Numbered from the stretch's first letter, positions 47,684 through 58,499 are shown. The stretch is 64,000 nt of DNA from Amyelois transitella (GCF_032362555.1 NC_083508.1:5609001-5673000); one strand, 5' to 3'. A program made the numbers and translations. Notes: generated from the sequence alone by a model not told the origin.

Positions 47684-48623
47684 CAGAGCCGGATTAACCC
47701 TGTCATGGGCCTGTAGGCACTACCATTTTCGGGCCCCTTTTCTTTACCTATTCTGACTGATAATCATGTGATGTATTTTTTTTGCCTTCTACTAGGGTTG
47801 CCAACATTTTAGTGTCAAAATATAGTATTTTTTAAGAAAAGCTTTTAAAAATATAGTACCTTGCACATAAATATAGTATTTTAGTAGGGAACAATAAAAC
47901 ATTACCTAAGTTACATTTTACTAATTTATTTTTTATTTTTTACTGGCCAAAAACTATATTTTTTTGCACTTTTTAACAATTTTTTCTCTCCAATATAACT
48001 GGCAGAAGGTTTATCGCAGTAAATTTTTAAATAACTATAAATCAAAAGCTCATTTTTAGTAGGTATAAAAGATATATGTGCTCTGTTTCTTTCTTCACAC
48101 CATTTAGAATTCATAATCCTTTCTATGAATGCCGAAATAGCGGGAACACTTTTGTTTTAAATACTTTTGGTTTTGTGTATGTGAAAATCGTAAGTCTTCA
48201 AATACGGAGAACACATAAACTTTTAAAATTTACCTTGCAATCGCAGAACTCATATCACATATTGTAATTAAAGATACGTAGGTTATAGGTATTTTGAAAG
48301 TTTCGGAACTATTACGCTACAAATTATTATCACCCTACGGAAGCTTACAGAACGCACCCAACAAATCGGGGATTCCCCCAACGTACATGAAGTCCAGTTA
48401 GTTGCGATTCGAAGGATTATATTAGTTCTTATATTAGATACTAGATGGTTCTGTATGTATAAAGTGTTACAGGTGTTGAAAAAGAAAGAAAAGTTTTGTT
48501 AATTATCATTTTCGTTCAATTAAAAAAAAAATATTTTCGGAATGCAGTGCAGTGGGCGGGGCCCCTGTCGATGCTAAGCCCCTAGGCAGTTGCCTACTCT
48601 GCCTTAAGGTTAATCCGGCTCTG
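47684..48623. mobile_element. hAT-type DNA transposon, non-autonomous, 940 bp
   Basis: The left end reads CAGAGCCGGATTAACC and the right end is its inverse, ggttaatccggctctg. An exact 8-bp target duplication TATGGACA flanks it (47676-47683 and 48624-48631), the size made by hAT transposases. Inside is a short minus-strand open frame (47926-48114) with no clear domain, so the element is probably mobilised in trans. The terminal bases are nearly unmutated, so the insertion is fairly young. Confidence 0.85.
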
Positions 48624-49322
48624 TATGGACATATGGATAGTATGCCAATGAATGAAATGGAGGACCAGTCTCAAATGACATGGAAAATTAAATGGAATAA
48701 TAATATTTTTTATTTATATTGTCAATAAATAAAACAAATATGTACTTAGGTGGGATTGCATTTATTAAAATAATATAAAATATAGAAAAATATTATCTTT
48801 ACTTACTTAAAGATAATAATTTTAACAAAAGATTTTTTGGTACTTTTCAATATAGGTTTGTAAGTAAGGTTTGATCATACATTTACACATTACGCACCTA
48901 TCCCCAATTTTACATCGGTACACAAACACATAACCAATCAAAATAGTCAAGTAGTTTTTCGAAATCAGAATAAACATCTACTTCCCACTTTTGTATTTTA
49001 AACTTATCTTGACTTGTTTTATATTATTATATTAATACTTACGTAAAAAAATGTTTTCTTTCTTACCTAAAACATAATATACTAAGATGGGCGCAATCAA
49101 AAGGGCAAAAAAACAATGAGTACTTAGATATTAGATTCATACATATAATTTCTAAAACGATATGTTGATAATCATTTGATATTAAAAAATAAACACAATA
49201 ATCTAGGTAACAACCAGTATAAAACAATGTGTTACAAATTTCCACACCTTAGAGTTGTAAGAGTAAAACTACATTTTTCCACACTTGTCCCACGTCATTT
49301 CTTTTACAATTGTAAAGAAAAT

Positions 49323-50882
49323 TTACTGTTTACTTTCTTTAGGATTATCAGTTGTTTGTAGTGGCATTACTGTTAAATCGGTTGTTACAGCAAAACATGG
49401 GTTAATTGGATCACGAACATCACCAGGTTCGGAAGTACAGTTTATTGCAGAAGGAGTACTAATATCAGGCGTAATGCTAGAGAAAGCCATAGCTGGGGGT
49501 TGATTTGCAGTCAACGTTCCATCAGGGCTAACTATTGTGCCGTTAATAACATCTTTTCCAATACTTGATATTGGAGGCTCGGTAACATTATTCTCAGCTG
49601 CCGTATTTAAGAGAGTGGCACAAGGAATTGTTGTCATATATTCTTTACCGGTCTTAGTAAGAACCGTTACGATACATTTAGTATTGTCTGACTTACCGTC
49701 ACTTGTTTGGACTTCCTTAACATCGGCATCAGGTGAAAAAGATGAAGCAATTGCACAAGGTATTGCTAACACTTCTGTTACATTGTCACTTGAAATTGTA
49801 AGACTACAATTTACCAAATCTTTTAAAAATGAATCTTCTACAGGCTCCGTATTGTTTGCAGGCGCTACAGCCACCGGTTGCCCTCTGTTGTCGTAAATAA
49901 CTGTATGGTGGTGATGTCCGGTGGAACGAGCTAGATTCCATAATGCTAGTCCCGTCAATAATGTGCCGACACCGGCACCTGCAATTCCGACACCTTTTAA
50001 GGCGCTGCTTGTACGACTTACTCCTCCAAACCCATTATTTCCATAATTACCAAAGTAGCCTGGACTTTGAGGCCCTGGGTTATAAAAACCATGTCCTCCA
50101 TACCCACCATAATTTGACCCATGATTTGGATAAGGCGGAGGTGGATGATGATAATTATTCCCATAATTTTGTGAAGGATAGTTAGCACCGTTATAAGGTT
50201 TGTTATTGCCAGGATATGGAGGTGGCGCTGCCCCTGCATACGAATTCCCTTGAGTACCATAAGAGTATCCTGTTCCAGAAACTGCGCCGTTGGACCCAGA
50301 TAAGCCACTGCCATGGGGATATCCTGCTCCAGGTGAATTTACTGCTCCAGAGCCTGACACACTGCCACTTTGAGGATATCCAGCACCAGAGTTGCCAGGT
50401 CGCGAAGCAGCGGAACCTGAAAGCCCACTTCCTTGTGGATATCCTGCTCCTGAAGTACCAGATAAACCATTAGATGACGGATACGAATGTGAACCTTGGG
50501 CTTGGGTATTACTATGGGACTGTTGAGAAGCCTGACTTCTCTGAATACTCTCTTGATTTGGTGCTGAAGGTTTGGCCTTACTTCCAGATAACCCTGTCTG
50601 ACTTGAAGGGTACGAATGACTTTGTCCAGTTTGCGTCTTCTGTTGCCATGTAGACAAACTTTTTTGAGCCGGTTGTGTTTTTTGTTGCCATCCAGATAAA
50701 GATGGCTTTTGAGCTGATGGTTGTGGATAACTGAACGAGGTTGGTGCCGGTTGTGGATTGCTAGTTTTTCTACTTGTTCCGCGGCCCGAACCGGATGACC
50801 GACTTTTTGATGTTTTTCTGCCCTCTACGTAAATTAAGGCACACAGCACAAATACAGACCAAAATAATATTTTTGTATTCAT
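49323..50882 (-). CDS. Secreted Gly/Ser/Tyr/Pro-rich protein with Cys-containing C-terminal region
   Basis: Single exon, 519 residues, no recognised name. Residues 1-21 form a signal peptide (MNTKILFWSVFVLCALIYVE). Residues 22-290 are low complexity. They hold two WQQKTQ units, then three copies of a GAGYPxGSGLSGS-type unit, then Tyr/Asn/Gly/Pro-rich sequence, as in disordered or prion-like matrix proteins. A hydrophobic glycine-patterned stretch follows at about 296-318 (GVGIAGAGVGTLLTGLALWN), then HHHH. The C-terminal part has six Cys (about 359, 376, 403, 421, 482, 496). Two similar segments each end in an IPCA motif (LAIPCA and TTIPCA), which suggests an internal duplication. Several N-x-S/T sites are present. 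The layout of signal, disordered region, hydrophobic patch and Cys domain superficially recalls vertebrate prion-type proteins; homology is not claimed. Confidence 0.75.
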   Translation of the reverse strand: MNTKILFWSVFVLCALIYVEGRKTSKSRSSGSGRGTSRKTSNPQPAPTSFSYPQPSAQKPSLSGWQQKTQPAQKSLSTWQQKTQTGQSHSYPSSQTGLSGSKAKPSAPNQESIQRSQASQQSHSNTQAQGSHSYPSSNGLSGTSGAGYPQGSGLSGSAASRPGNSGAGYPQSGSVSGSGAVNSPGAGYPHGSGLSGSNGAVSGTGYSYGTQGNSYAGAAPPPYPGNNKPYNGANYPSQNYGNNYHHPPPPYPNHGSNYGGYGGHGFYNPGPQSPGYFGNYGNNGFGGVSRTSSALKGVGIAGAGVGTLLTGLALWNLARSTGHHHHTVIYDNRGQPVAVAPANNTEPVEDSFLKDLVNCSLTISSDNVTEVLAIPCAIASSFSPDADVKEVQTSDGKSDNTKCIVTVLTKTGKEYMTTIPCATLLNTAAENNVTEPPISSIGKDVINGTIVSPDGTLTANQPPAMAFSSITPDISTPSAINCTSEPGDVRDPINPCFAVTTDLTVMPLQTTDNPKESKQ

Positions 50883-52735
50883 AGTTATTCAGATATTTTC
50901 ACTTCACATCGAACGTAGTTTCACTGACTGAAGCAACTAACACTTAACTTTGTGATTGAAATAGCTCGCCTTTGTGCCGTAATCGTCTGGAAAGATCAGC
51001 TTCTCGAATGGCGTGGTTATGATGAGGTCGATTGTTGGTTGCCCACCCCGCACTGCGCACCTAACGTCGTAAGTACTGGCTACATTCATTGTTATATATA
51101 CCTATAGGATTACAATGACCGACCTCGACAAAAATTAAACCAACTACCTACTTTCGTGCGGTCGATAAGCAACATAAGTATACCTACCTTATTAGAAAAC
51201 ACGCCGTCAGTAAGGGTTACTAAGTAACAACAAAGCTTTTTACCTAGGTACAAACATCACTGCCACACACTTACCAAGGTTGTTTTTCGCTACCAATTTA
51301 GTATTTTCCTCTTCATTTGTTTTAGGTAAAGGTGTTATTTTTTTCATGTAATTAAAAATATTTACAATCTTTGTACACTCAATTATTATTTTATAATAAT
51401 TCAAAGGTCAAAATTGTTTGAAACTACAAGTCACTTATAACGTTTTAAACAATAACATCTTCACGACATACCTAAGTACTTGCTGAGGACCTTTCAATTG
51501 AATAATCGCATATCCTCTTAATAACATGACCGTAGAGGGATAGACTAGACAAGTACCTACCTCTAAGCAAAATAGCTACATAGTACCTGTAGGGATTTTC
51601 ACAATTTATTAATTTTAATAGTTTTAATTGTAAATACATAAAATAATAAATAAAATTATATTTTAGTAATAAACGGACAACCTATAATATAAAAACGTAT
51701 GACGTATGATAGGTATAAAAACTCATACGCGGAACTCTTTCGTCCTGCCATAAATTCGGCGAACAAGAAAAATGAAAAAATGTCAGTTTGACAAGAGTCA
51801 ATTTTTATTGTATTTCTTGGCCCGTTTGTTGCTATACGCTTGAATATTAATTTAATTCTTTTATTTCATCCTATATCCATTTCCCTATTCTCTTACTCTG
51901 ACTGCGCTTCACCTTCTATCAAGTAAGCTTTGGATCTATCGCTACATACCTAACTACTCGATTTAGTTATACACGGGTCTTCGCACACTAATTATTAGTA
52001 TATATAGTCTATGTGTATGTTATGCGAATTTTATATAGTTCACATTTTTAATAGGTACAGTCACGTGCATTTACGACATAAGTAGTTTTTCAAAGACTGC
52101 GATATTATACCCACATAAAATTTTTCTGAAAAACGACACAGGGAACTGTTAAAACATTGCCATACATGTTTCGTCCTGGCCTTGTCGCGGTTCTTCCTCA
52201 GGTTTCTGGACAGTGGGTTCTCTACCCATCTGACCTCCGCAACCTTTGCAGGGGAACTTAACTCATATTCGATCAAGGTTACACATACTGGTGCCTGAAT
52301 GTGCAGATTTTCTCACAACGTTTTCCCTCGTCACAAAAGCATCAGTCACTTCCTTTTAAATAGGTACAAGGGAGGAAAATAAATCATGCAAATAGGATAC
52401 GATTGTCATTTTTTACCATGGGGTCTAGTTTTATAATTATAAAAGGGACGTATACCTACTTATGATATCAAAATTATAATCGTAAAGAGAAAATTCGAAG
52501 AAAAGAGCTTTTCAATTAAATACTTATCTTATCCTCGATAAATAGAATCAAGCACTGCTAATTAGCTATAGGTAAATATATCTTATCAATTAAGTATATT
52601 TTATCAATTAAAATCATATACGCACATAAATAGGTATGTTAATTATTATTTATCAGAGATAATTTATTGACCGTACAGTCGCAATCTATCCGTGGTGACA
52701 TAGACTCCTAACAATACAAGCCAAGAGGCTCAAAA
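50883..52735. other. Divergent intergenic region
   Basis: Lies between the minus-strand gene at 49.3 kb and the plus-strand gene at 52.7 kb, so it probably holds both promoters. The first 200 bp (50890-51080) are GC-richer. An S4-type repeat lies at 52180-52350. The remainder is AT-rich with no gene seen. Confidence 0.45.
52180..52350 (-). repeat. S4-type SINE-like repeat
   Basis: Shares ctgacctccgcaacctttgc, ggttacacat, gcctgaatgtgcagattttc and a diverged gttttccctcgtcac with 8035-8170. Same strand as that copy. Confidence 0.55.
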
Positions 52736-55700
52736 ATGATTTTAATTTTATCATTATCAATATTGTTAGTTTATTCTAGTGCATTACCTAATGGCAACAG
52801 AGGAGGAGCATTGGACACTTCATTTATTGATACCATCGCAGCCTCAATAAGGTTTCAGTGTTGTTAATTTTTAAAGTTCACAATAAACAAGTGTTTATCC
52901 TATTAAGTTTCGTAACGACTAATAATTGTCTGGTGAAGTTGATCACTTTTTTATGTTTTAACCAAACAAAGGCCCATAATAACCCTCGAATTCGCAGGAA
53001 GCACAAAGATAATGCCGATACGCAGAACGTTGTAACCGTACCACCAAACTGTCCAGAGGGCCAAGTTCTAGTAAATGGGGTTTGCCGTGATATATGGAGG
53101 ACGAGAGTCAACTTCCAAACGTAAATATTTCCTTAACGAGTAGCCTCTTTAGTTAAGAGAATTTACAGGGAGATGAATTGAAGCGATACATCTTCTTCTT
53201 CTTCTTTATATATAAAATTCTCGTGTCACAATGTTTGTCTCAGTACTCCTCCGAAACGGCTTTACCGATTTTAACCAAATTTTGCATGCATACCCTGTAA
53301 ATTCTCTTAACTAAAGAGGCTACTCGTTAAGGAAATATTTAGGTCTAAGAATCGGCTAGGTAACATCTATTTTTCATACCCCTAAGTGTTAAGGGTTGTC
53401 CACCCTTAACTTATTTTTTTTAACTTGAAATTACTTAAAAATTATTTATATGGCAAAACAACGTTTGCCGGGACAGCTAGTAATACAGTAAAATGTGTTT
53501 TAACCGCCTTCAAATAAAAAAGTTAGCTTTCAATTTGACCTGATGTTTGTATGCATTGTATAGGTATTTGTCCGCGATTATATAGCGTTTCGCTGAACTG
53601 ATTTTGATGCGGTTTTCAGGAAAATGTTTTTTACACTTAGTGTTCGGGGAAAGAACATAAAAACTTAAATCTAATATAATTTTTTATTTCATAATTTTAG
53701 CAAGGTGAGTGATGCACACCAAATGAATTTACAAAGCGGAAGGAAGTGTTGCCACCAACAATTTTTATATTTTATTTTTAATTGAACACTTAGGAGAAGG
53801 TTTTAGAAATTTAATCGACTCCAAAAAAGGAAAATATCTATTGAAGGCGGTTCTCTATTTATTTTTCATGTTATACATAGGTACGAGTACACTTCAAAAG
53901 TTAGGGAAGTAAAAATAATTATGAAAATGTAATAACTTAATATTGATATATTAGATATATTTTAGGTATGTCAATGGGAATCCTGAGAGCCACAACGTAG
54001 TTGTAGTACCACCTAACTGTCCTCCTGGCCAAACATTAGTCAATGGGGTTTGCCGTGACATATGGAGCGCAGGAATAAAGCCGCAAATGTAAGTCTGGAT
54101 AACATGCCTAACTTAAACTAGGTATCTTAATACTTAGTTCCTACTTATCATCTTAATAGGCTCCACACTTTGTTGGAGAAATAAAACTATACTGGCCTAT
54201 AAAAGTCTGCCTCCACAATTGTATCCACTTATCCTTGCAAACACATGAGATATTAAAGAACTAACGTAAATAGTATCCAAACGTCAAAATACTGAACACA
54301 TGTACCTACCACAAGAGATTTATATACATTTATATACCTAATTATTTATTAAACTACATTTTTTTTAGGTATTTCAGTGAATATGTTGATAACCAAAACG
54401 TAGTCGTCGTACCACCTAACTGTCCGCCTGGCTATGTGCTAGTCAATGGGGTGTGCCGTGAAGAATGGAACAGAGAAAGCAAGACGACGTAAGTCTCTCA
54501 TCCGTTAATGTTCCCTTTTTAACCGCCAATGGAAAAAGAGGGGGGTTATAATATTTTTAGGTACAAGTACTTGCCGGATATATCCGAATTCAAGATATAC
54601 CTAGTTGGTCGTATGCCTTTAAATCACCCGACGAAAATCGTCAGTTTCATAAGATTGACGTGCCTGACGTCTATCTCGTCTCTCTTACTAGCTGTGTGTG
54701 TCTATCTGTCATAACATATCGTAGCACCCCTTAGAGTAACTATCCGCTTAATTTTATTAGCACCCAAACTAATGAACTTTAAACCGATTTTTATGTTGTT
54801 AATTTTTTGTTGAGATCTAGAATTGTCGTGTTGGGGGTGTTCTTAAGATCATTTGATGGAAATTGGTTCAAGATGGCCGCCACCATAAAATGTCAGAATT
54901 TAAGATTTTATTATGTATTTAAAGTCGGAATACCTACATATAGGGATAAACATAAGGCTCCGAGTTGATTTTACGTACCCCCTATATATACCCATAATAC
55001 CCCACTGGTTAATTTATTACATTTAAACAGTACGAATTTTGTTTAAGGCATTTCAGTGAATATGCTGACAACAAAAATGTAGTCGTCGTACCACCCAACT
55101 GTCCGCCTGGCTATGTACTAGTAGGAATGTGAAAAAAAATCGATTATGGAAAAAATCGATTAAAAATCGATTTTTTTAAAAGTAAAAATCGATTTTAATA
55201 AGTGATTTTTTAAAAATTAATAATCGATTAAAAATCGATTTTTACAATCATGCAATAAATGCACTCCGACATTACGTTTTTGTCTTCTGGCTTGGAGCCC
55301 GGAACGCGAACTGCCAAAGAATACTATCATAGCTCCATAATATTACATTAACGCCATCTGTTCATTCTTTCTGTGCTTTTAAAACAGTTAAGATCATTCA
55401 TTTAATCAAACATTCTCTAGATGGAGTTAGTCGATGAACAGTATTTTACCGACATTCGGTTGTTATTCATTATTCGTTGCTGAAATTCCATTTTTCAAAC
55501 TTGATTGTTAAAAACTTTTATTTGTGTTAACTTACTGTTTCTGTTGTTTATTTTTAATGAATACATCTATTGATATAATGAATATAGCGTTTATTTTGAC
55601 ATTAATTGAAAAATTTGGAAAAAAATCTATCAATGTAATAAAATCGATTATTTTTTTAAGAAAAATCGATTATTTATAAATCGATTTTTCATACTTAAAA

Positions 55701-57808
55701 AATAAATCGATTAGATAAAAATCGATTTTTTATCAGCAATGTCACATCCCTATGTACTAGTCAATGGGGTGTGCCGTGAAGAATGGAACTTTGCGTTGGA
55801 TATCAAGTAGATACCTAATATTTTTGTTTACATACATACATACATATGGTCACGTCTATATCCCTTGCGGAGTAGACAGAGCCAATAGTCTTGAAAAGAC
55901 TGAATGGCCACGTTCAGCTATTTGGCTAAATGATAGAATTAATATTCAAATAGTAACAGGTTGCTGGCCCAACGCCTAATAAAGAAGTTTGTAGGCCTAT
56001 CCCTTAATCGCCTTTTACGACATCCATGGGAACAAGAAGGAGTGGTTCTATTCTTTGTTTTTATTGGATGCCTTTTACGACATCCATGGGAAATAGATGG
56101 AATAGTCCTATTCTTTTTTGTATTGGTGCCGGGAACCACACGGAACTAATATTTTTGTTTATTTTAACTAATTATCAAACATCTTTGACCAATGTCGGCA
56201 ATGCTTAAAGTGATTCTTATTTCAATAGTGATAATAGTTTTTACTTTTAGTTAATCACAGTATCCATAAACACCTACCTAGGTACTTTTATCCTATATCC
56301 ATGTTTTCTATAGGTACCTTAGATCATATTGTTGATCTAAGAACCATTCTAATATTAAAAAAAATATATTTTTGTATTTCTTGTTGTATGCTTCTAAGTA
56401 TTAAACCTTGCTTGCTGAATGTAGCATTCAGTCAAAGATATTAAGTAATATATTATGTCAGTGACCATTCAGTCTTTCAAAACTGTTTGCCCAACCTACC
56501 CCATTAGAGATAAAAATAAGGATAGGTTATTTCAAAATTTACTAGAGTTTATTATTTTTAATGCTTGAGATAGACCTTGTTTTTTTAGGTTTCCAACATT
56601 TAAACTGGAATGTCCATTAGGCTATGCATTGATAGCTGGCTTGTGTATAGACCAACGAAGAAACGTAATTACGGTTCCCAATAATTGTCCAGAAGGCCAA
56701 GTTTGGTTCAATGGAGCATGTCGTGATGTTTGGAGAGCACTAGATGTAAAAGTGTAAGTTTGAAATTCTTGAATACGTTTATCAATATTCATTACTAAGC
56801 AGCTATACTTACTTTGATATTTTTTTTAAATCATAACAAACACATCAAAACCTCGGCTACCTTTAAACATCAGTATCAGTATGACATATAAAAATACGTT
56901 ATGTTGTAAAAAGTCGTGGTACTAAGCTTAGTTTGATGGATTTCTTAATGTTTCAATGTTCCAATTTCTCAAATAATCAAAGGTCTTGCCGTGTGGTTCT
57001 CGGCACCAATAAAAACAAAGAATAGGACCACTTCTTGTTCCCATGGATGTCGTAAAAGGCGACTAAGGGATAGGCTTATAAACTTGGGATTCTTCTTTTA
57101 GGCGATGGCAACCTATCACTTTTTAAATCTCAATTCTATCATCAAGCCAAAAGCTGAACGTGGCCTATCGGTCTTTTCGGGACTGTTGGCTCTGTCTACT
57201 CGCGGGGGATGAGGACGTGACAATATGTATGTATGTATTAATAGTCTTAAAGATTTTTAAGAGTTTATTAGGTTCTAGTGAACAAACATTTTTTTTATAT
57301 AGGTAGGTATGTACCTAATTGAAATGTGCTAACAAATCTTATTTGGTAAACCACACGACCCTATTAAGATTTTAGTTTTAGTAAGTTCCTAGAAGGCGCT
57401 GTAGTCAATTTAACCTGACGTCACCGTAGCCGATAAAAAGTTTACGATCAAGAAGCTTCTAACGACACCTCATTATAAATAATTTAGAAGTTATTAGGTA
57501 GGGAGATGAACATCCATACTCCCATCCATACATAGGTATATCATTGTCTAAATCATAACCATCCTTTTTCCTTCAAGGCAAAAAATTAAGATGATTCAAT
57601 GCCTGACAGAAGATAAAATGGATGTATTTAACGCCGTTTTTATCGCGCGCTAGCTATCGCTATTTCGCTTTGTATTACGAAGTTAAACGGGACAGCGATA
57701 GTTTATCACTCGCTAAAAAAAGTCGTCGCGCGTGCTATACTAGCACCGCTGATCAATACTTCTAACGAGTTTCTTTTATTTTATTACAGATCTCCTGAAA
57801 CACGTTAA
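52736..57808 (+). CDS. Secreted protein of tandem C-x10-C modules, one per duplicated exon
   Basis: Not a family I can name. Exons: 52736-52851 (signal peptide MILILSLSILLVYSSALPNG), 52998-53120, 53966-54088, 54369-54488, 55048-55806 (holding a 631-bp MITE), 56589-56753, 57790-57808. Every intron is phase 2. Leaving out the insert, the exons total 786 nt, or 261 residues. Each middle exon codes one module of pattern NVVxVPPNCPxGxxLVNGVC followed by R-[DE]-x-W. Exon 6 has a diverged half-module (CPLGYALIAGLC), then a dibasic RR and NVITVPNNCPEGQVWFNGAC. Exons 4 and 5 differ at only about 7 of 103 aligned bases, so they duplicated recently. C-x10-C with PPxCPxG recalls bee secapin, and C-xx-G-Y...NG-x-C loosely recalls ENF cytokine peptides; both are pattern-level only. 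Polyadenylation signal at 57876-57881. The gene is likely secreted, possibly processed at the RR site. Confidence 0.75.
53123..53340. repeat. Perfect 48-bp inverted repeat at a splice donor
   Basis: 53123-53170 and 53293-53340 are exact reverse complements (starting AAATATTTCC), with a 122-bp loop. The left arm starts two bases into the intron after exon 2 of the tandem-exon gene (AAAC|GTAAAT). The loop and right flank are a retroposon piece (ttctcgtgtcacaatgtttg ... ggctaggtaacatc ... cgggacagctagta), so the right arm sits within that repeat. Confidence 0.92.
53500..53720 (+). repeat. Retroposon-tail repeat in intron 2
   Basis: Matches the reverse complement of 44630-44760, through accgccttcaaataaaaaag, cgtttcgctgaac and gattttgatgcggtttt. 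Confidence 0.65.
55122..55752. mobile_element. hAT MITE in exon 5 of the tandem-exon gene
   Basis: The termini read TAGGAATGTGA and, at the other end inverted, TAGGGATGTGA. An exact 8-bp duplication TGTACTAG flanks it (55114-55121 and 55753-55760). Both subterminal regions, about 110 bp each, are packed with AATCGATT motifs: I count six at the left and five at the right, as expected of transposase-binding clusters. There is no transposase frame. The insertion lies inside the coding sequence of a C-x10-C module, between the codons for GYVL and VNGVC. Read-through would meet a stop a few codons in. Confidence 0.92.
55828..56152 (-). repeat. S1 SINE-like repeat with internal duplication
   Basis: From catacata and cttgcggagtagacagagcc to the head ccgggaaccacacgg. 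The block ttttacgacatccatgggaa and its surroundings occur twice (about 56012-56032 and 56072-56092), so this copy carries an extra head-proximal unit of about 60 bp. It lies in the intron after exon 5. Confidence 0.8.
56986..57237 (+). repeat. S1 SINE-like repeat
   Basis: Begins at the head (tgccgtgtggttctcggcac), then accaataaaaacaaagaata, catggatgtcgtaaaaggcg, and gcgatggcaacctatcactt. It ends gacgtgacaatatgtatgta. It is full length, in the last intron of the tandem-exon gene. Confidence 0.8.
57620..57770. repeat. CpG-rich interspersed block in the last intron
   Basis: Contains tatcgcgcgctagctatcgc, tttcgctttgtattacgaag, ggacagcgatagtttatcac and gtcgtcgcgcgtgctatact. Near-inverted pieces (tagctatcgct / agcgatagttt; cgcgcgctag / cgcgcgtgcta) suggest a small transposon or MITE. 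No family is assigned. Confidence 0.35.
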
Positions 57809-57958
57809 ACAGAAAAGGTTCTCTTCAAAATTCGTCAAGTTCGAATGAATGATGAACAGAAATAATTACTTAAATAATAAATAACCATATGAAATTAAAT
57901 TCGTTTAATTTTTCAATCTTTAGATACAATTAGTATGTATGGACGTACAATATACGTA

Positions 57959-58210
57959 GCCGGCCTCTGTGGCGCAGCGGTAGTCTTATTTGTGACATCG
58001 GAGGTCGGGTTCGAATCCCGGCCAGTGCATGATGAGAAAAGAACTTTTTTCTGATTGGCCTGGGACTTGGATGTTTATCTAGGTATATAAGTGTAGGTAT
58101 TTATTATAAAATATAGTATCGTTGAGTTAGTATCTCGTAACACAAATTTCAAACTTACTTCGAGGCTAACTCAATTAGTGTAATTTGTCCCATATATATT
58201 TATCTATTTA
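57959..58210 (+). repeat. S2 tRNA-derived SINE, complete copy
   Basis: The head gccggcctctgtggcgcagc carries the A-box, and gggttcgaatcc at about 58007-58018 is a strong B-box. The head is followed by a tRNA-unrelated body (ctgattggcctgggacttgg, tcgttgagttagtatctcg) and ends in a TA-rich tail. The head does not fold with a proper acceptor stem. Confidence 0.8.
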
Positions 58211-58266
58211 ATATAACCCTATTACAGGTGGAACTGTGTAATGGGTGGAATCTTATCTTTTTTATA

Positions 58267-58475
58267 TTTTAGACTAGAGGCCGCCCGCGACTTCGTCCGC
58301 ATGGAAACCCTATCAATCCCGCGGGAACTCTGGGATAAAAAGTAGCCTATGTGTTATTCTGGGTCTTCAGCTACCTACATACCAAATTTCATGGTAATCG
58401 GTTCAGTAGTTTTTGCGTGAAAGAGTAACAAACATCCATACAAACTTTCGCCTTTATAATAGTAGTAGGATAAAT
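58267..58475 (+). repeat. Retroposon-tail repeat
   Basis: Starts ctagaggccgcccgcgactt. It contains gggataaaaagtagcctatg and ggtaatcggttcagtagttt, and ends ctttataatagtagtagg. Typical of moth non-LTR retroposon 3-prime ends. Confidence 0.65.
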
Positions 58476-58499
58476 ACTCTTAAGAAAATAATTTTGTAA

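Larger units (their letters stand above)
46560..49300. other. Intergenic, nested transposons
   Basis: Upstream of the GPR143-like gene and downstream of the prion-like gene. Retroposon-tail sequence at 47245-47683 is interrupted by a complete hAT-type element (47684-48623). The rest is AT-rich without supported genes. Confidence 0.5.

Noticed and set aside
47926-48114. hAT transposase gene
   Set aside because: The 62-codon frame inside the hAT element has no clear transposase motif, so I call the element non-autonomous.
57959-58030. Possible tRNA gene (good A and B boxes)
   Set aside because: No matching acceptor stem. The same head and a non-tRNA body recur at 43765-43948, so it is a SINE.
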